Shown here piece by piece: positions 23,465-34,370 of a stretch of DNA of 64,000 nt. This stretch comes from Haemonchus contortus (Eukaryota > Nematoda > Chromadorea > Rhabditida > Trichostrongylidae): positions 25,645,015 to 25,709,014 of the forward strand of contig LS997567.1 of assembly GCA_000469685.2 (NCBI GenBank), given 5' to 3'. The translations under genes and the position numbers were made by a program. Positions within the stretch are counted from its first letter, which is position 1, and every line of letters begins with the position of its first letter. The notes beneath the pieces were generated by a model. That model saw only the letters and a program-made list of their open reading frames with translations, was not told where the DNA came from and searched no databases.

Positions 23465-24719
23465 CGTAGGCTGCCTTTTATATTTTGAGATTTGGGAACA
23501 GAAACAAATATCATTTATTGAAAATCGCTTTATTGCTTTTCAAAATTCTCCACATTAAGATCTATACACCTTTGCATGGGCTTGAACCACTTTTCGAAGC
23601 ACTTTTGCCACTCTGATGTAGGTAACTCTAAAACATGGATTCTGAACGCATCAACGGCTTCTTCAAGTGTCGAGAAACGTTGACCTCTCATTTTATTTTT
23701 TACGTACGGGATGAGTAGAAGTCACCCGGGACTACATGACTGATGCCCTATCAAATCGTTGTTTTGAGTGCTCAAAAATGAAGTTGTTTGAGCCGATGTG
23801 TGGGAGCTCGCATTGTCGTGGTGAAGAGTGATCCGTCTTCAGCAGTTGGTTTTCCTGATTTTTTGGAAGTCAACTGGCAAATAAATGGTGGTATACAACT
23901 CAGAATTGACTGCTCTGCTTATTCTAGGGGTACGGTTGCGACATGTCCAATTTTTCCAGAAAAAACAGGAGATCAATAGCTCGGAAGTGCTTGGTGCGCG
24001 GACAGCTTTTGTTGGATTTGGCTCATCTTGTAATACCCATACGGTCGACTGCTGTTTCCTTCCGGGCTCATACGCATGAATCCATGATCTATCATCTGTT
24101 TCGATGCTACAGACGTGTTTCGAAGCACCGCGATCGTATTTTTTGAGCATTTCTTTCGACCAATCGACGAGTCCCTTTTTTGGGGGATTGACAAATTTTT
24201 CAAAAACAATTTTTTTTACAGTCAAATGTTCATGCAATATTGAATGTATGCTGGTCCCACTAATGCCTAAGGTTGTCCCAATCTCACGATAGGTCACATG
24301 ACTGTTTGCAATATTAGTTTGTGCACGGTATCAACCGTTTCCGGAACGACAACTGATTTTGGACGACCTCCACGAAATTCGTCTTCGAGCGAACTACGAC
24401 CTCGTGTGAACTCACTGTACCATCGATAAACACTGGCCCTGGGTGGAGCTTCATCACCAAAAATTGAACGATGTTCATCCACTCATTGCCGTTGAGTTAG
24501 TCCACGTCGAAAGTTGTAGAAAATCATCGCGCGAAAATGCTCACGATTCAACCCCATAACTTGGCCCAAACAAAATCTTATAACTTAGTGTAAACTACAC
24601 AAATCGCGTACAAATTTCGCAACATATCCTCAAAATAGCCAAACTTTACGATAGTGATGTCAGTTGCTAGATTGCTACACTACTGTTGCCAAATCTCAAA
24701 ATATAAAAGGCAACCCTCG
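23465..24719 (-). mobile_element. mariner element, near full length
   Basis: The TIRs share GGTTGCCTTTTATATTTTGA (right, other strand) and GGCTGCCTTTTATATTTTGA (left). TA flanks both ends (23463-23464; 24720-24721). The length of 1,255 bp is typical of mariner. The only transposase reads leftward and fills the element. Confidence 0.92.
23530..24557 (-). pseudogene. mariner transposase pseudogene
   Basis: It starts at 24557 (MGLNREHFRAMIFYNFRRGL) and would stop at 23530-23532 after NVENFEKQ, about 343 codons, the family norm. Domains in order: helix-turn-helix with SVYRWYSEFTRGRSSLED and GGRPKSVVVPETVDTV; second HTH TYREIGTTLGISGTSIHSIL; catalytic core with the first Asp in TDDRSWIHAYEPGRKQQS; second Asp in HHDNASSHTS (near 23820, shifted frame). 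The YSPDL region is damaged to SPG-stop near 23735, so the third Asp is lost. The C-terminal KWFKPMQRCIDLN is well preserved. A stop near 24480 and several frameshifts confirm inactivity. Confidence 0.9.
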
Positions 24720-24844
24720 TACCGTAAGTGCAGGGTGCTGCCGAAAATTTCGAAACACCGTCTTGACTGTCCGGGGCAGAGAGGCGTATATATTCGCTCG
24801 GTGAATTGGAAAATTTTTTATCATATTATTACTCCCCGGAATTC

Positions 24845-25193
24845 TGAATCGTGAGCGACTTTGTAGATGCCCCACATTGAGCCTAAAAACGTTTTGCAAA
24901 AACATGAAGCATTTCATGGAAAAGCAAAACGAGCGCCTGCATCAAGATATCGAACCTTGATGTCATTCCTACCAGTCCACCATCCTATCAGCTGTGCCAC
25001 CGTTACACAGCTACGGCTTTGCTCGGCTCGGCGACCTATTGGGTTTAGTGGTACAACACAGGGAGGCATTGGTCTTGGTTCCCAGAATCGTTTAGCAGAT
25101 TTGGAACACAGATTTGAGATTAGCGTTCGAAACCAACTACGAGAGTATACATCTCATCTTACATGGCCCCTGCGACCGAGTATCTTCCCCTTG
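24845..25193. repeat. solo Tc4/Tc5-like TIR
   Basis: The sequence from about 24850 (CCACATTGAGCCTAAAAACG) to CTTCCCCTTG at 25193 matches the right TIR of copy 2, including CATCTCATCTTACATGGCCC. TTA then G follows at once (25194-25197), again the expected CTNAG edge. No partner TIR is nearby, so the rest of the element has been lost. Confidence 0.7.
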
Positions 25194-25196
25194 TTA

Positions 25197-26050
25197 GACG
25201 ACGAACTTGCGGAAGAAACGGCTGGCAATCTCTATAAAGACATCTTGTTACCGGCATGAACGATGGAAGAATCCCTGTCAGACTGGAAAAAATCGAAGGC
25301 AACCTAGGTCAAGATTGGAATGAATCTGAAGGAATGTGTGTCGAACTACGACGCAGTCAACGAAGCTATCCCTTTAGAGGATAGATATCTAAATTTAAAA
25401 AAAAGATTCATGGGGTTTCCTCTGACTCCCGATCCATGGAGCTCTCCATGGAGCTTACCCTGTGCACAAAAGTGAAACTGCCAAAACGTAACATAATAAG
25501 CCAGCTGAATTCTGTTTGTGATCTATTGGCCCTGCACCACGGCTCATAAAGCTCGAACAATTGATCAGGGAAATTATCTTGTACTGTACTACTATATGGG
25601 GCGGAGGTGGTGCAGTAATACGTGGCGCACTTTAGGTAGTGAAGATAGCGAGAAAATTCGCCAATTTCGTGAGAGATAAGGCACCTCAAAAGTGGGGAAA
25701 ATGAAGGTTGGACGAGATTACCATGATGGAAATAGCATATAGAGGGGTGAGTATTCGGACGAGATTTCAGTTGTTGCAATTGCGCAGAGCTGAACACATC
25801 AAGCCAGAACTGCACAGAAGTGCCTTTCACCGTCGCTGTGGGGTAATGACAAGTTGCTTGAGCCTCCTACATGGGTTCCTTTGTGAATGATACAGCCCTT
25901 GCACTGCCGGCGAACCTTGTCCGAGGATACATACAATACAATCTTTGAGCTTCTATGACGCACTATGTGGGCCGTTTTCCGACCTGATAGCGCCAGATAT
26001 GGTATGCAAGGGGGCCTCTAATTGATCCGATGGAGAAATCTTAAAAATCA
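25197..26050. other. no recognised gene; 140-codon open frame
   Basis: A minus-strand open frame at 25408-25830 (MKGTSVQFWLDVFSSAQLQQ...) has no motif that I recognise. Near 25600 is a partial match to the SINE-like A-box region of 19.7 kb. Without homologs or splice evidence I cannot support a gene. Confidence 0.3.
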
Positions 26051-26059
26051 TTTTTTTTC

Positions 26060-26705
26060 GTGAGTTTTGCCTTTAAATCATGTCGCACGACAAAGGTGCT
26101 CCCATCCTGGTCTGTGTTTCTTAAGAAAATGAGCGCTTTAGATCCAAGTTTAAATTTTTTGCACAAACCCCGCCCCATGTGGGTGGAGCCCGGTCCTGCG
26201 ACCCACAATAAGTGTTCTTATCCTGCCGCATGCACATCCATCAAATTTGAGCGCTCTAGACCTACGGAAATAGGAGCTATGAAATTCCACTCGAACCCGC
26301 CCACTGGCCCATTGTGGGCGGAGTCCGGTCTTCCCGCCCAGCGTAAGTGTCCTCATCCTGCTGCTTGTGCTCCTACCAAGTTTGAACGCTTTGAGTCCAC
26401 GGGAACAGGGGTTATGAATTTTCGCTCAAACCCTGCCCACTGTGGGAGAATTCTGGTTCCACCATACACCATAAGTGTTCCCATCCTGCCGCCTGTACTT
26501 CTTCCAAGTTTGAACGCTTTACGTCCACGGGGACAGAAGTTATGACTTTCCGCTCAAACATTTGTTTCGTACGATTCTTGCCCGCTGTGGGGAGAATCCG
26601 ATCCTGCCACTCACCTTAGGTGTTTCCATCCTGCTGCCCGTACTCCTACCAAATTTGAACACTATAGGTCCATGAGAACCGGAGTTATGAATTTCCGGTC
26701 AAACA
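26060..26705. repeat. ~130-bp minisatellite, about five units
   Basis: Units follow the pattern: CCCGCCC block, 'gtgggtggag', GGTCC, 'ataagtgt', 'cccatcctgccgc', AAGTTTGAACGCTTTA, 'gttatga', 'cgctcaaac'. The period is about 125-130 bp over 26150-26705. Overlapping frames (for example 161 codons from 26060) arise from the periodicity. A microsatellite (26700-26760, CACATACA-type) follows. Confidence 0.85.
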
Positions 26706-26811
26706 CGCACATACACATACATACATGCACACACTTACGCACAGACAAACCAACACAGAGGGTAGTCTCCGTCGCGTGTCGCGTGCGCGGCTCTTGGCCC
26801 GTTGCCAAAAA

Positions 26812-27000
26812 AGGTACAGTAGCGCTGAAAAGTCATCGGCCAGACGCTCTTGCGCTTTTTCGTTCACAGATTTTTCTCAGTGGAGCAAATCGCGCAGGAT
26901 TTTGATATATTTATCTATAACATATTTCACACAATATAATTCTACTAGTTGGCCTTCGCACGATACCGTGCGCGTCTCATGGCTTCCGATAAATGAATTT
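26812..27000. repeat. end fragment of the 1-kb Tc1-like element
   Basis: CAGTAGCGCTGAAAAGTCAT, then GTGGAGCAAATCGCGCAGG and CATATTTCACACAATATAAT, parallel the left ~110 bp of the element at 1036-1541 (GCGGAGCAAATCGCATGAAA, CATATTTCACACTATCC). Confidence 0.6.
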
Positions 27001-27420
27001 CCTTGAAGACAACCTTGAGCGTAATCGTCTTGGCAACACAGTAACCACCCTCTTCCGAAAAATGGAAAGTACCGTTCTCCCACCCCAAATAATAGCGTAG
27101 ACGTTTATCGAGAGCGCACATTTCTAGCTAACTGCATTTAGCAACCATTAACATTCATTCATCCATATTCTAACTGAGACCATCATAAAAATCAAGAAAG
27201 GACCTTGAAATCATCAATTTCTTGTTTACCCCTTACCATTGTTTAATGCCTGTATTTCACTGGAGACGGAATGGGAATTCAATTACACTTTGACATTTGA
27301 CCGCACTTGTCGTATCAGGCATTTTGATAGCCTACCAATCGGCGATCTCGTTGGCCAAAATATTGTTTGATGAAATTTATGCAAAAATCGTGGTATGCAG
27401 GTCCATATTTGCTATTTTCA
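27000..27420. other. no recognisable gene
   Basis: AT-rich sequence with no identifiable motif or repeat pair. Confidence 0.4.
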
Positions 27421-28165
27421 AGGAAATTCCACCCACTTGGGTGGAGTCACCTACCATTAGTTTTCCCATCTTGCCGCCTGCTTCTCTGCCAAATTTGAAC
27501 GCCCCACTTCCAAATTTATTATTTTTGCGGAAGCCCCGCCCCAGTGGGTGGAGCCGACACTTGTCACCTACCATTAGTTTTCCAAGGGTGTGTTGCGATT
27601 CGCCCAAGGGTGTGTTGCGATTCGTGCGATTCCGGGTGCGCGCGGCGAGTTGCGCGGCGAAATTCGGTGCGATTTGGACGATAACAGCGTTTACCAATGG
27701 GGCCCAAGTTCGAAGTAAACTAGGTTAGTAGGATTGTCCGACCCTACTAAAGTACTCTACTTCAAGTTTGTGCCCCAGTGATAGGCGCCGGAGTTGTTTG
27801 AATCACCGCGAATTTCGCCGCGCAAATTGCCGCGCGCGCCCAATATCGCACGAATCGCACGTCCCCCGTTTTCCAATCTTGCCGCCTGCATCTCTGCTAA
27901 ATTTGAATACTCTGGACCCAGGAGAAAAGGAGTTACAGAATTCCACTCAGCCACAGTTTTCGCGCACGCTCCGCCCCTAATGGGACGCTCCACCCCTGGT
28001 GGGCGGAGCTAACTTGAGTCACAAGTGCCCTGGGAGTTCGGCTCATTCCCCACTTGTTCCAACCCGTCTGAGGTGTTCTAGTTGATATCCAAACGACACC
28101 ATATAAGATAGTGTTACAGACAAACAGACAAACAAACAAACAGACTTTTGCGGTTTATATATAGT
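27420..28165. repeat. minisatellite units ending in CAAA/CAGA microsatellite
   Basis: Units at 27430-27590 and 27860-28090 match the 26-kb family. The block ends in (CAAA)n/(CAGA)n at 28118-28145 followed by TTTATATATAGTAAAGAT. The same microsatellite-plus-TTTATATATAGTAAGGAT ending closes the 32-34 kb array at 34250-34310, suggesting a shared element terminus. A hairpin MITE sits inside (next entry). Confidence 0.7.
27612..27862. mobile_element. GC-rich hairpin MITE, copy 1
   Basis: Inverted ends GTTGCGATTCGTGCGATTCC and, from the other side, GTGCGATTCGTGCGATATTG lead into GCGCGCGGC arms and then partly paired inner arms around 27740 (TACTTTAGTAGGGTCGG). The copy at 55863-56083 shares the inner and outer structure. 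No coding capacity. Confidence 0.7.
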
Positions 28166-28374
28166 AAAGATATTTGACTCAAAGCAGCAATATCCGCGTA
28201 ACCAATGCAAGGTGTTTTTTGCGGAAACAGAATTCGCTAAATTCAAAGTTAGTAACGTCCAAGTGCGACTGTCGATAAATCTCGGCATTTTTCCTTCAGT
28301 TTTGATGTTTACTTTCTAAGTTGTAGAACCGAGATATTAACAAACTTTGTTAGGCTGACGTTCCGGTGCCTACA

Positions 28375-29820
28375 CCTTTCTCAGAGCCTGGAAAGACAAA
28401 AGGCACTTGAAAAACCATTCGATCAATCACTTTTTATATCTACAGAGAAATTTCGGAAGGCGTGGACAAGGAAGTTGGAAGTTATTAACTAACCTTTGGG
28501 ACAGTCGACCTTCGGGGTCCACCGGTCTCCCTAGGCTGGTGTGGCTGCGGTTTAAATAGGGTGAGCCTCAGGTCAACTAGCTTTAGGGGCTTACGAGGGG
28601 CTGATCACGTAGATCAAGCCTTTTCAAAAGCCACACAAGGCCGAGCGCGCCCCTGACCCTTTCCCAATCGACCTCTATCGACTACTGTATAAGCCCCCTG
28701 ACCCAGCCCCGCCGAGAGGACCTCCCGGGGAATCGACAGCGTAGGTCAAAAGCTGCATAGTGCTGCAAAGGGCGCCAGCTCAGTGGTAACCGCCACGCAC
28801 TGTTCCCTCTCATTAATTGTAGGGGCCCTAGCCATGATCCAAAAGGCCTCTAAAGTTCGCCGCGCCGCAATATCGGCTTCACGTGATAATATCGTGACCG
28901 TCACCTCGAACCTCATGTTCCCATGACATCGTACCCCATGTTTTCCCAGAGGAGTAGCTGTTCTCGACCTTTGCATGCCATCATAGGTGCTCCTTTATTC
29001 TGTTGCAAAGAGGCCTGCCTGTTACCCCAATATATTCTTCTTTACACTGAAGACACGTTATAAGTATACAACACCGGATGTCATGCAGTCTTCTTCCTTA
29101 CCATACGGGCATATGACACGGCGCTATGACCTTACGAAGGCGCTGTGCACAGGCAGTCATACAGGCGATTTCGGACCAATTCAGCTTCGAGGTTAGGATA
29201 ATCACCACTATCACCATGTCCTACAGACCTGCCTCTTTACACATGATCGCATGGTTGCACTTAATTCGTGTGATATGAATGGGACACAAAATGGAACTTT
29301 TGTTTTTCTTCCTCCTGACGATTGAGTGCAACCGTTCTTCGCCTGTGTTGAAATGGAAATCCTGAGATTTCGTAGCCGTTTGCCTGTGCTATGCGGAGCG
29401 CCTGTTCTATCGACTCTGCTTTTTTCTTCGCCTTCTGGGGGAACTTGAGAGGCGGTGTGCGACATATCTCTTAAGTGGACTAGTAAGTTTATGTTGGTAG
29501 GCTTACGATACCATTTAGTCGTGAAGGTACCCGCAATTACTCGAACCTGGACATTGAGGAAGGCGAGCCAATCGTCTGTCGGTTGCTCCCGTGTAAACTT
29601 TATATGTTCCGATTGTTGGTTAAACGATCCGATAAACAATTCGAAACAGGTGTCCATCACCAACTGGGTGGAGCACACAATAAAGCAACCGTCTATATAC
29701 CGACAGCATGAAATGGGTCTACGCTCTAAAACAGGTTGCTCAATTTTCGACATGAATGTAACTGCGAATACTGGAGCAAGCCTTCGCCCCAGCGCTAGTC
29801 CTCTAATCTGCTGGTAATAC
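28375..29820 (-). pseudogene. Penelope-like element: RT end, GIY-YIG endonuclease, tail
   Basis: Minus-strand order: the RT part (29753-29560) with CRYIDGCFIVCSTQ, where the catalytic Y-x-D-D is changed to YIDG, then HIKFTREQPTDDWLAFLNVQ and TTKWYRKPTNINLLVHL. A GIY-YIG nuclease module at about 29110-28960 has VICPYGKEEDCMTSGVVYLI, then CLQCKEEYIGVTGRPLCNRI and KEH, with the paired cysteines typical of Penelope-like elements. A non-coding 3' tail runs to about 28375 and is repeated at 55.1-55.65 kb. RT fused to a C-terminal GIY-YIG is diagnostic of Penelope-like elements. Frameshifts near 29460 and 29210 and the altered active site show it is dead. Confidence 0.85.
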
Positions 29821-29858
29821 TCTGTTTATCCATCGACGTTTATCGATGGATAAACAGA
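29821..29858. repeat. perfect 16-bp palindrome arms at Penelope junction
   Basis: TCTGTTTATCCATCGA (29821-29836) is the exact complement of 29843-29858, with a 6-nt spacer. A (CAGAA)n run follows to about 29880. The minus-strand Penelope fragment ends on the left and the plus-strand fragment begins on the right, so the palindrome marks a head-to-head join. Confidence 0.9.
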
Positions 29859-30652
29859 AACAGAACAGAACAGAACAGAACTGTTTATCTGCTCTAGACT
29901 TGGGACCCAGGTTTTCCCCTAGCCGTTCTCTGAGCTACACCATATCACGGACAATTGTGGGTAATCTGCAATCATTGCATGACCGCTTGCGGTACAGGGC
30001 AAAAGTCAGAAGACAACATGGGGGTTGCAATAACGTCAGCAGCTCTGGCATACCACCTCCACCCTTTCCCTCTACGTATCTCAGGTCACAGGAGCCGGAT
30101 CATGAGGCAGAATCCAAGTTCCAGATCTTTTCGGACTCGTTCTTTGCTATTCTGCGTTCTAACATCGTAAAAGCGACGATGAGGAATCCGACCCTGGCTC
30201 AAAGAAGGGGTTTAAGGGAGCTAAAACAACATGCAGATGCTGGGGCTATAAAGATCAGTGTGAGCGACGAAGGAGGAGAATTGGTAGTTTTGTCGCAAGA
30301 TATGAAAAGAGCGATTACTCTTCACACTTACAGGACAGGACCGTTTACCAACCAGCAACATCTAAGGAATTCACACCGACCCATGGCTGACATTTGTACA
30401 GAGAGCTTCTACTTCAAAGCGTTCTATAACGCACGAACCACTGGGGTCCAGGGCGCCAAGGCGATCCAAAAACTTCGAGTGTTAGTGAGATGGGAAGGTA
30501 TAAAGTTGAGAAGCTGCACTAGAATGGTATTAAGAAACCATGCTATTCGGTCAGTAGGACCACCCACGCAGCTTATTATAGAACAGACTATCACAGAAGT
30601 GGGATTGATTGAAGCCAGGTCGTCTGCATCTAAAAATCATGCGTCTTTATGA
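29846..30652 (+). pseudogene. Penelope-like element N-terminal fragment
   Basis: A 268-codon open frame contains NPTLAQRRGLRELKQHADAG, then IKISVSDEGGELVVLSQD. It resembles the segment just before the RT in Penelope-like proteins, where a conserved P-A-D-K-G-G-x-V-V-V stretch occurs (here S-D-E-G-G-E-L-V-V-L). The first ~80 codons look non-conserved. It lies opposite in orientation to the RT/GIY-YIG fragment and cannot be read together with it. Assignment is moderately sure. Confidence 0.55.
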
Positions 30653-30859
30653 GCAGATATAGGACTGGACAACACTGCGACTCAAGATTGAGGCGTGTTA
30701 GTAAGGTTGAATTCAGTCCTGCAGACCGTGCTACTGAAACCCAAATCCGGTTTAGCCCACGCAGCTTCGTTTTCAACTTCTCAAGAGAAAACCATCTCAA
30801 AATGCAACACAGACACCCTTTCAGCACCCTGAAGAGCTCCTGCTATAGCAAGAGTAGAA

Positions 30860-32273
30860 AACCGTGCAAATCTCAGAACTACAAAAGAGATTCCGCAATA
30901 AGAAGGTCATCCGTGACGATAAAAACATTATCCGCCAGAATTCCGTCTCCAAAATGCTATGATAGCGTATGATACGAAACCACTAATATTCATTCCAGAA
31001 CAGTCGAATTGGTTCGGTTGATCATAAGGAAAGTGCATACAGATAACGCTCATAGTGGCAAAATCACACGCTGTCAATTATCCAGCAGCGTTTCTGGATA
31101 CCGCGCGCAGCAGCCGCCGTAAAGAAATGGCTCGGTAAATGTACAACTTGCAACCGCTACCAAGGATTGTCATTAGGTGCACCTCTGATGCCTCCTCTTC
31201 CAGAAGATCGAGTCATATCTACGAAGCCATTCCAAAACGTTTGGATGTGACTATATGGGACCATTCACCTCAAAACAGAGGGAAAAATGTTCATGTGCTT
31301 ACATTTGCCTTACTACCAGGGCAGTTCACCTTGAAGTGGTCGAAAATCTTTCGACGGGAACCTTTCCGAACTCCTTTGTGAGAATTGTATCACGTAGAAG
31401 TGTTCCCAAATGAATACGCTCTAATTGTGACACTAATTTCAAACACAGAGATCAGATAATTGCCACCATGTTTGAAAAAGATAACACAACTGGTACCTCA
31501 TTAATGTCGTACTGCGCAAGTGGAAAAACCAGGTGATTATTAAACCCCCCAGGAGCCCCACTCATGGGTGGTGTTTGGGAGTGGCTGGTTGGTTCTGTCA
31601 AGAAGGCGCTCAATAAAGCAATAGGGCGCACACGACTGAGTTTCAACGAAATGAGTAAAGTATTGACACGAATTAAGGCCATACTTCACACAAGACCACT
31701 AACAAAGGTGAATCCTGACGATTTATCCAAAATTCCTTTGCGCCGCATTGATTACTTGCAAGGAAATGTGAAATTCTCCCTTCCCCAAGAAGAAAACATT
31801 GACCCAGAGAACCTTGATTACAATCCAGAATGGATCCACTTCGAAAGACAAGCGCTGGAAGCGTTTCGCTTCTCGGAAGAAATCGCCACTAAATTTTGGG
31901 AATGTTGGAGGACAGAATATCTAGTATCCCTAAGAAATACTCAGAAAATCCGTCTCAAGCAACCAAGACACTTGATAAGGACGAGTCCAAAAATAGACAA
32001 AATAGTCATAGTCGAACAAGACATTCCGAGAGGAACTTGGCCGTCTGGAAAAATATCCGAGATAGTAACCTCAACGGATGGACTTACGCGATCAGCGGAA
32101 GTGCTTATGCCATAAACCTGAAAACAATCCAAACGTTAAACAATTTATTCCCTTTGGAAATTCGGAGCAACGTCGAGCAATTGGCACTGCAGAGAGTTGA
32201 AGTCGAGCAGAACCCTCAGCAACCTAACACACGACTTATTCTGCAGCGAAGATCAAAGACAGCTATGACATAA
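30860..32273 (+). pseudogene. BEL/Pao retroelement pol: integrase and C-terminus
   Basis: The start is decayed (NNIIR-like spacer, IFIPEQS near 30990). It is followed by the integrase zinc-binding region: VHTDNAHSGKITRCQLSSS near 31030 and FWIPRAAAAVKKWLGKCTTC near 31090-31155. The core is frameshifted (DYMGPF near 31255). An intact-looking 183-codon segment from 31564 begins MGGVWEWLVGSVKKALNKAI. This is the conserved end of BEL/Pao integrases, including LHTRPLTKVNPDD and the DUF5641-like tail. The last part continues in another frame to a stop at 32271-32273. The upstream gag, protease and RT are absent, so the element is 5'-truncated or rearranged. The env-like region follows after an insertion. 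Confidence 0.85.
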
Positions 32274-33420
32274 CCAGTTTGGCTGTGCACGCTAACGCGC
32301 GCAGTATATGTTGACGGCCACTCATCCACGATGGAATCATTCAGCGGAATGTTGGATAATCAGAATAAGATAGTTCTCTTTAGATTCGAATGCTGAACTG
32401 CTGATAGCACCACGCTCGATATATTTGAGCACAGTTATTAGTGGTTGATCACAGCTCCGTCCACTTTAGTGCAAACCCTTTCCACAATAAACTTGGCCAC
32501 CCTTCTTTTGACTGCTCCAAACCATTTTTTTCGCATTTCAGAAAGTTTTTGAATAGAGGAATTTTTGGTCCTAGCCCCGCTTCTATGTGCCAGCTCCGCC
32601 CCCTTCAAGGACTTAACTACTATGTTCCAATTCCTCTTACCACTTTTTTCCCGCATTCTAGAACGTTTCTGAATTGAGTTATAAATTTTTGATTTAAGCC
32701 CCGTCCACTTTCGTGCCAGCCCCGCCCACTTCGAAGACTCGGCCACACTTGTTCCATTACCTCTAACCACGTTTTTCCCACACTCTAGAACGTTTTTGAG
32801 CAGATATCCGAGATAGTAACCTCAACGGATGGACTTACGCGATCAGCGGAAGTGCTTATGCCATAAACCATAAAACAATCCAAACGTTAAACAATTTATT
32901 CCCTTTGGAAATTCGGAGCAACGTCGAGCAATTGGCACTGCAGAGAGTTGAAGTCGAGCAGAACCCTCAGCAACCTAACACACGACCTATTCTGCAGCGA
33001 AGATCAAAGACAGCTATGACATAACCAGTTTGGCTGTGCACGCTAACGCGCGCAGTATATGTTGACGGCCACTCATCCACGATGGAATCATTCAGCGGAA
33101 TGTTGGATAATCAGAATAAGATAGTTCTCTTTAGATTCGAATGCTGAACTGCTGATAGCACCACGCTCGATATATTTGAGCACAGTTATTAGTGGTTGAT
33201 CATAGCTCCGTCCACTTTAGTGCAAACCCTTTCCACAATAAACTTGGCCACCCTTCTTTTGACTGCTCCAAACCATTTTTTTCGCATTTCAGAAAGTTTT
33301 TGAATAGAGGAATTTTTGGTCCTAGCCCCGCTTCTATGTGCCAGCTCCGCCCCCTTCAAGGACTTAACTACTATGTTCCAATTCCTCTTACCACTTTTTT
33401 CCCGCATTCTAGAACGTTTC
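32057..33420 (+). repeat. 746-bp direct tandem duplication
   Basis: The sequence from ATATCCGAGATAGTAACCTC at 32059 recurs at 32805, and the two copies stay nearly identical (only a handful of substitutions seen) until about 33420. The unit covers the last ~215 bp of pol plus the start of the minisatellite element. Near-identity implies a recent event. Confidence 0.92.
32656..32673. promoter_or_regulatory. heat-shock-element-like site, four pentamers
   Basis: TTC-ta-GAA-cg-TTT-ct-GAA: one mismatch (TTT for TTC) from a perfect four-pentamer HSE. It lies in a minisatellite unit. Confidence 0.5.
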
Positions 33421-33424
33421 TGAA
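33407..33424. promoter_or_regulatory. heat-shock-element-like site, four pentamers
   Basis: Same sequence and register as the 32,656 site, located in the duplicated copy. Further units at about 33553, 33679 and 33808 keep the layout with two or more mismatches. Confidence 0.5.
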
Positions 33425-34370
33425 CAGAGTTATAAATTTTTGTCTAAGCCCCACCCACTTTAGTGCCAACTCCGCCCACTTTAGTGTCCGCCCCACCCAC
33501 TTCCGGAATTTGACCACACTTGTTCTTTTACACCTTGACACCTTTTTGCCGCATCCCAGAACGTTTCTGAATAGAGTTATAAATTTTTGATCTAAGTCCC
33601 GCCCACTTTGGTGCTGACCCTGCCCGCTTTCGGGATTTGACCACATTTGTTCTTTTACACCTTGACACCTTTTTGCCGCATGCCAGAACGTTTCTGAATA
33701 GAATTATAAATTTTCGATCTAAGCCTAGCCCACTTTGGTGCCAACCCCGCCCACTTTCGGAATTTGACCACATTTGTCCCATTACCCCTAACCACTTTTT
33801 CTCCGCATTCTACAACTTTTCCGAACGAAGTTACACTCATTTTTGAAAAGTAGCTTTCACCTCAACGCACGCCCCGCCCCATACTTATGCATGCTCAGCA
33901 CGCATAAGGCCTTGCTCACTCTTATCATTTCTTTTCCTGGCCTCGACGCCTTCGTTAAATCGAGTTATGAATCTCTGTGAAAAGTACCGCCCACTGCGAG
34001 AACGCTCCGCCCACCGCCGGCAAGTTTCCTTTATTTTGATTGTTGACCCATCCCTCACCTTTGCACATTTTTTCCCGGTGTCTGGAATGTTATGAGACCG
34101 AGTTAGAAGAATTCGCCCATGACCCCGCCCAATTCCGGCGCATGCTCCGCCCCTTGAGGGTGGGGCTGTTGCACTTACCCCATGCTCAACTCATTCCAAA
34201 CTTGACCCGACTTCTCCAGGTGTGTCTTCACGTTATATCGAATTTCCGTACAAACAAACAAACAAACAAACAAACAGACAGACAGAGCGCTTTATATATA
34301 GTAAGGATAATTAACTTCGAGAATGAATCAGAAAACCATTAAACAACATCCGTAAACATCCCACTGATTA

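Larger units (their letters stand above)
32276..34315 (+). repeat. dispersed minisatellite-bearing element
   Basis: It starts just after the pol stop with a unique end (TTGGCTGTGCACGCTAACGC, then ATGTTGACGGCCACTCATCC and CTCGATATATTTGAGC). About eight units of ~130 bp follow (CCGCCCACTTT-GTGCC, TTTGACCACA, TGTTC, ATTCTAGAACGTTTCTGAAT, AGTTATAAATTTTTGAT). It ends in (CAAA)n(CAGA)n plus TTTATATATAGTAAGGAT at 34250-34310. The same parts in the same order, inverted, make up 53.27-55.05 kb. It separates pol from env and so is an insertion in the retroelement. No protein is encoded. Confidence 0.8.

Noticed and set aside
25408..25830. 140-codon minus-strand open frame as a host gene
   Set aside because: No recognisable motif, no splice context, and surrounded by repeats.
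26060..26705. CRISPR-like array
   Set aside because: Units are contiguous ~130-bp tandem repeats without spacers, and the organism is a eukaryote.
28375..28890. Hammerhead ribozyme in the Penelope tail
   Set aside because: I looked for the CUGAUGA...GAAA core on both strands and did not find a convincing one by eye.
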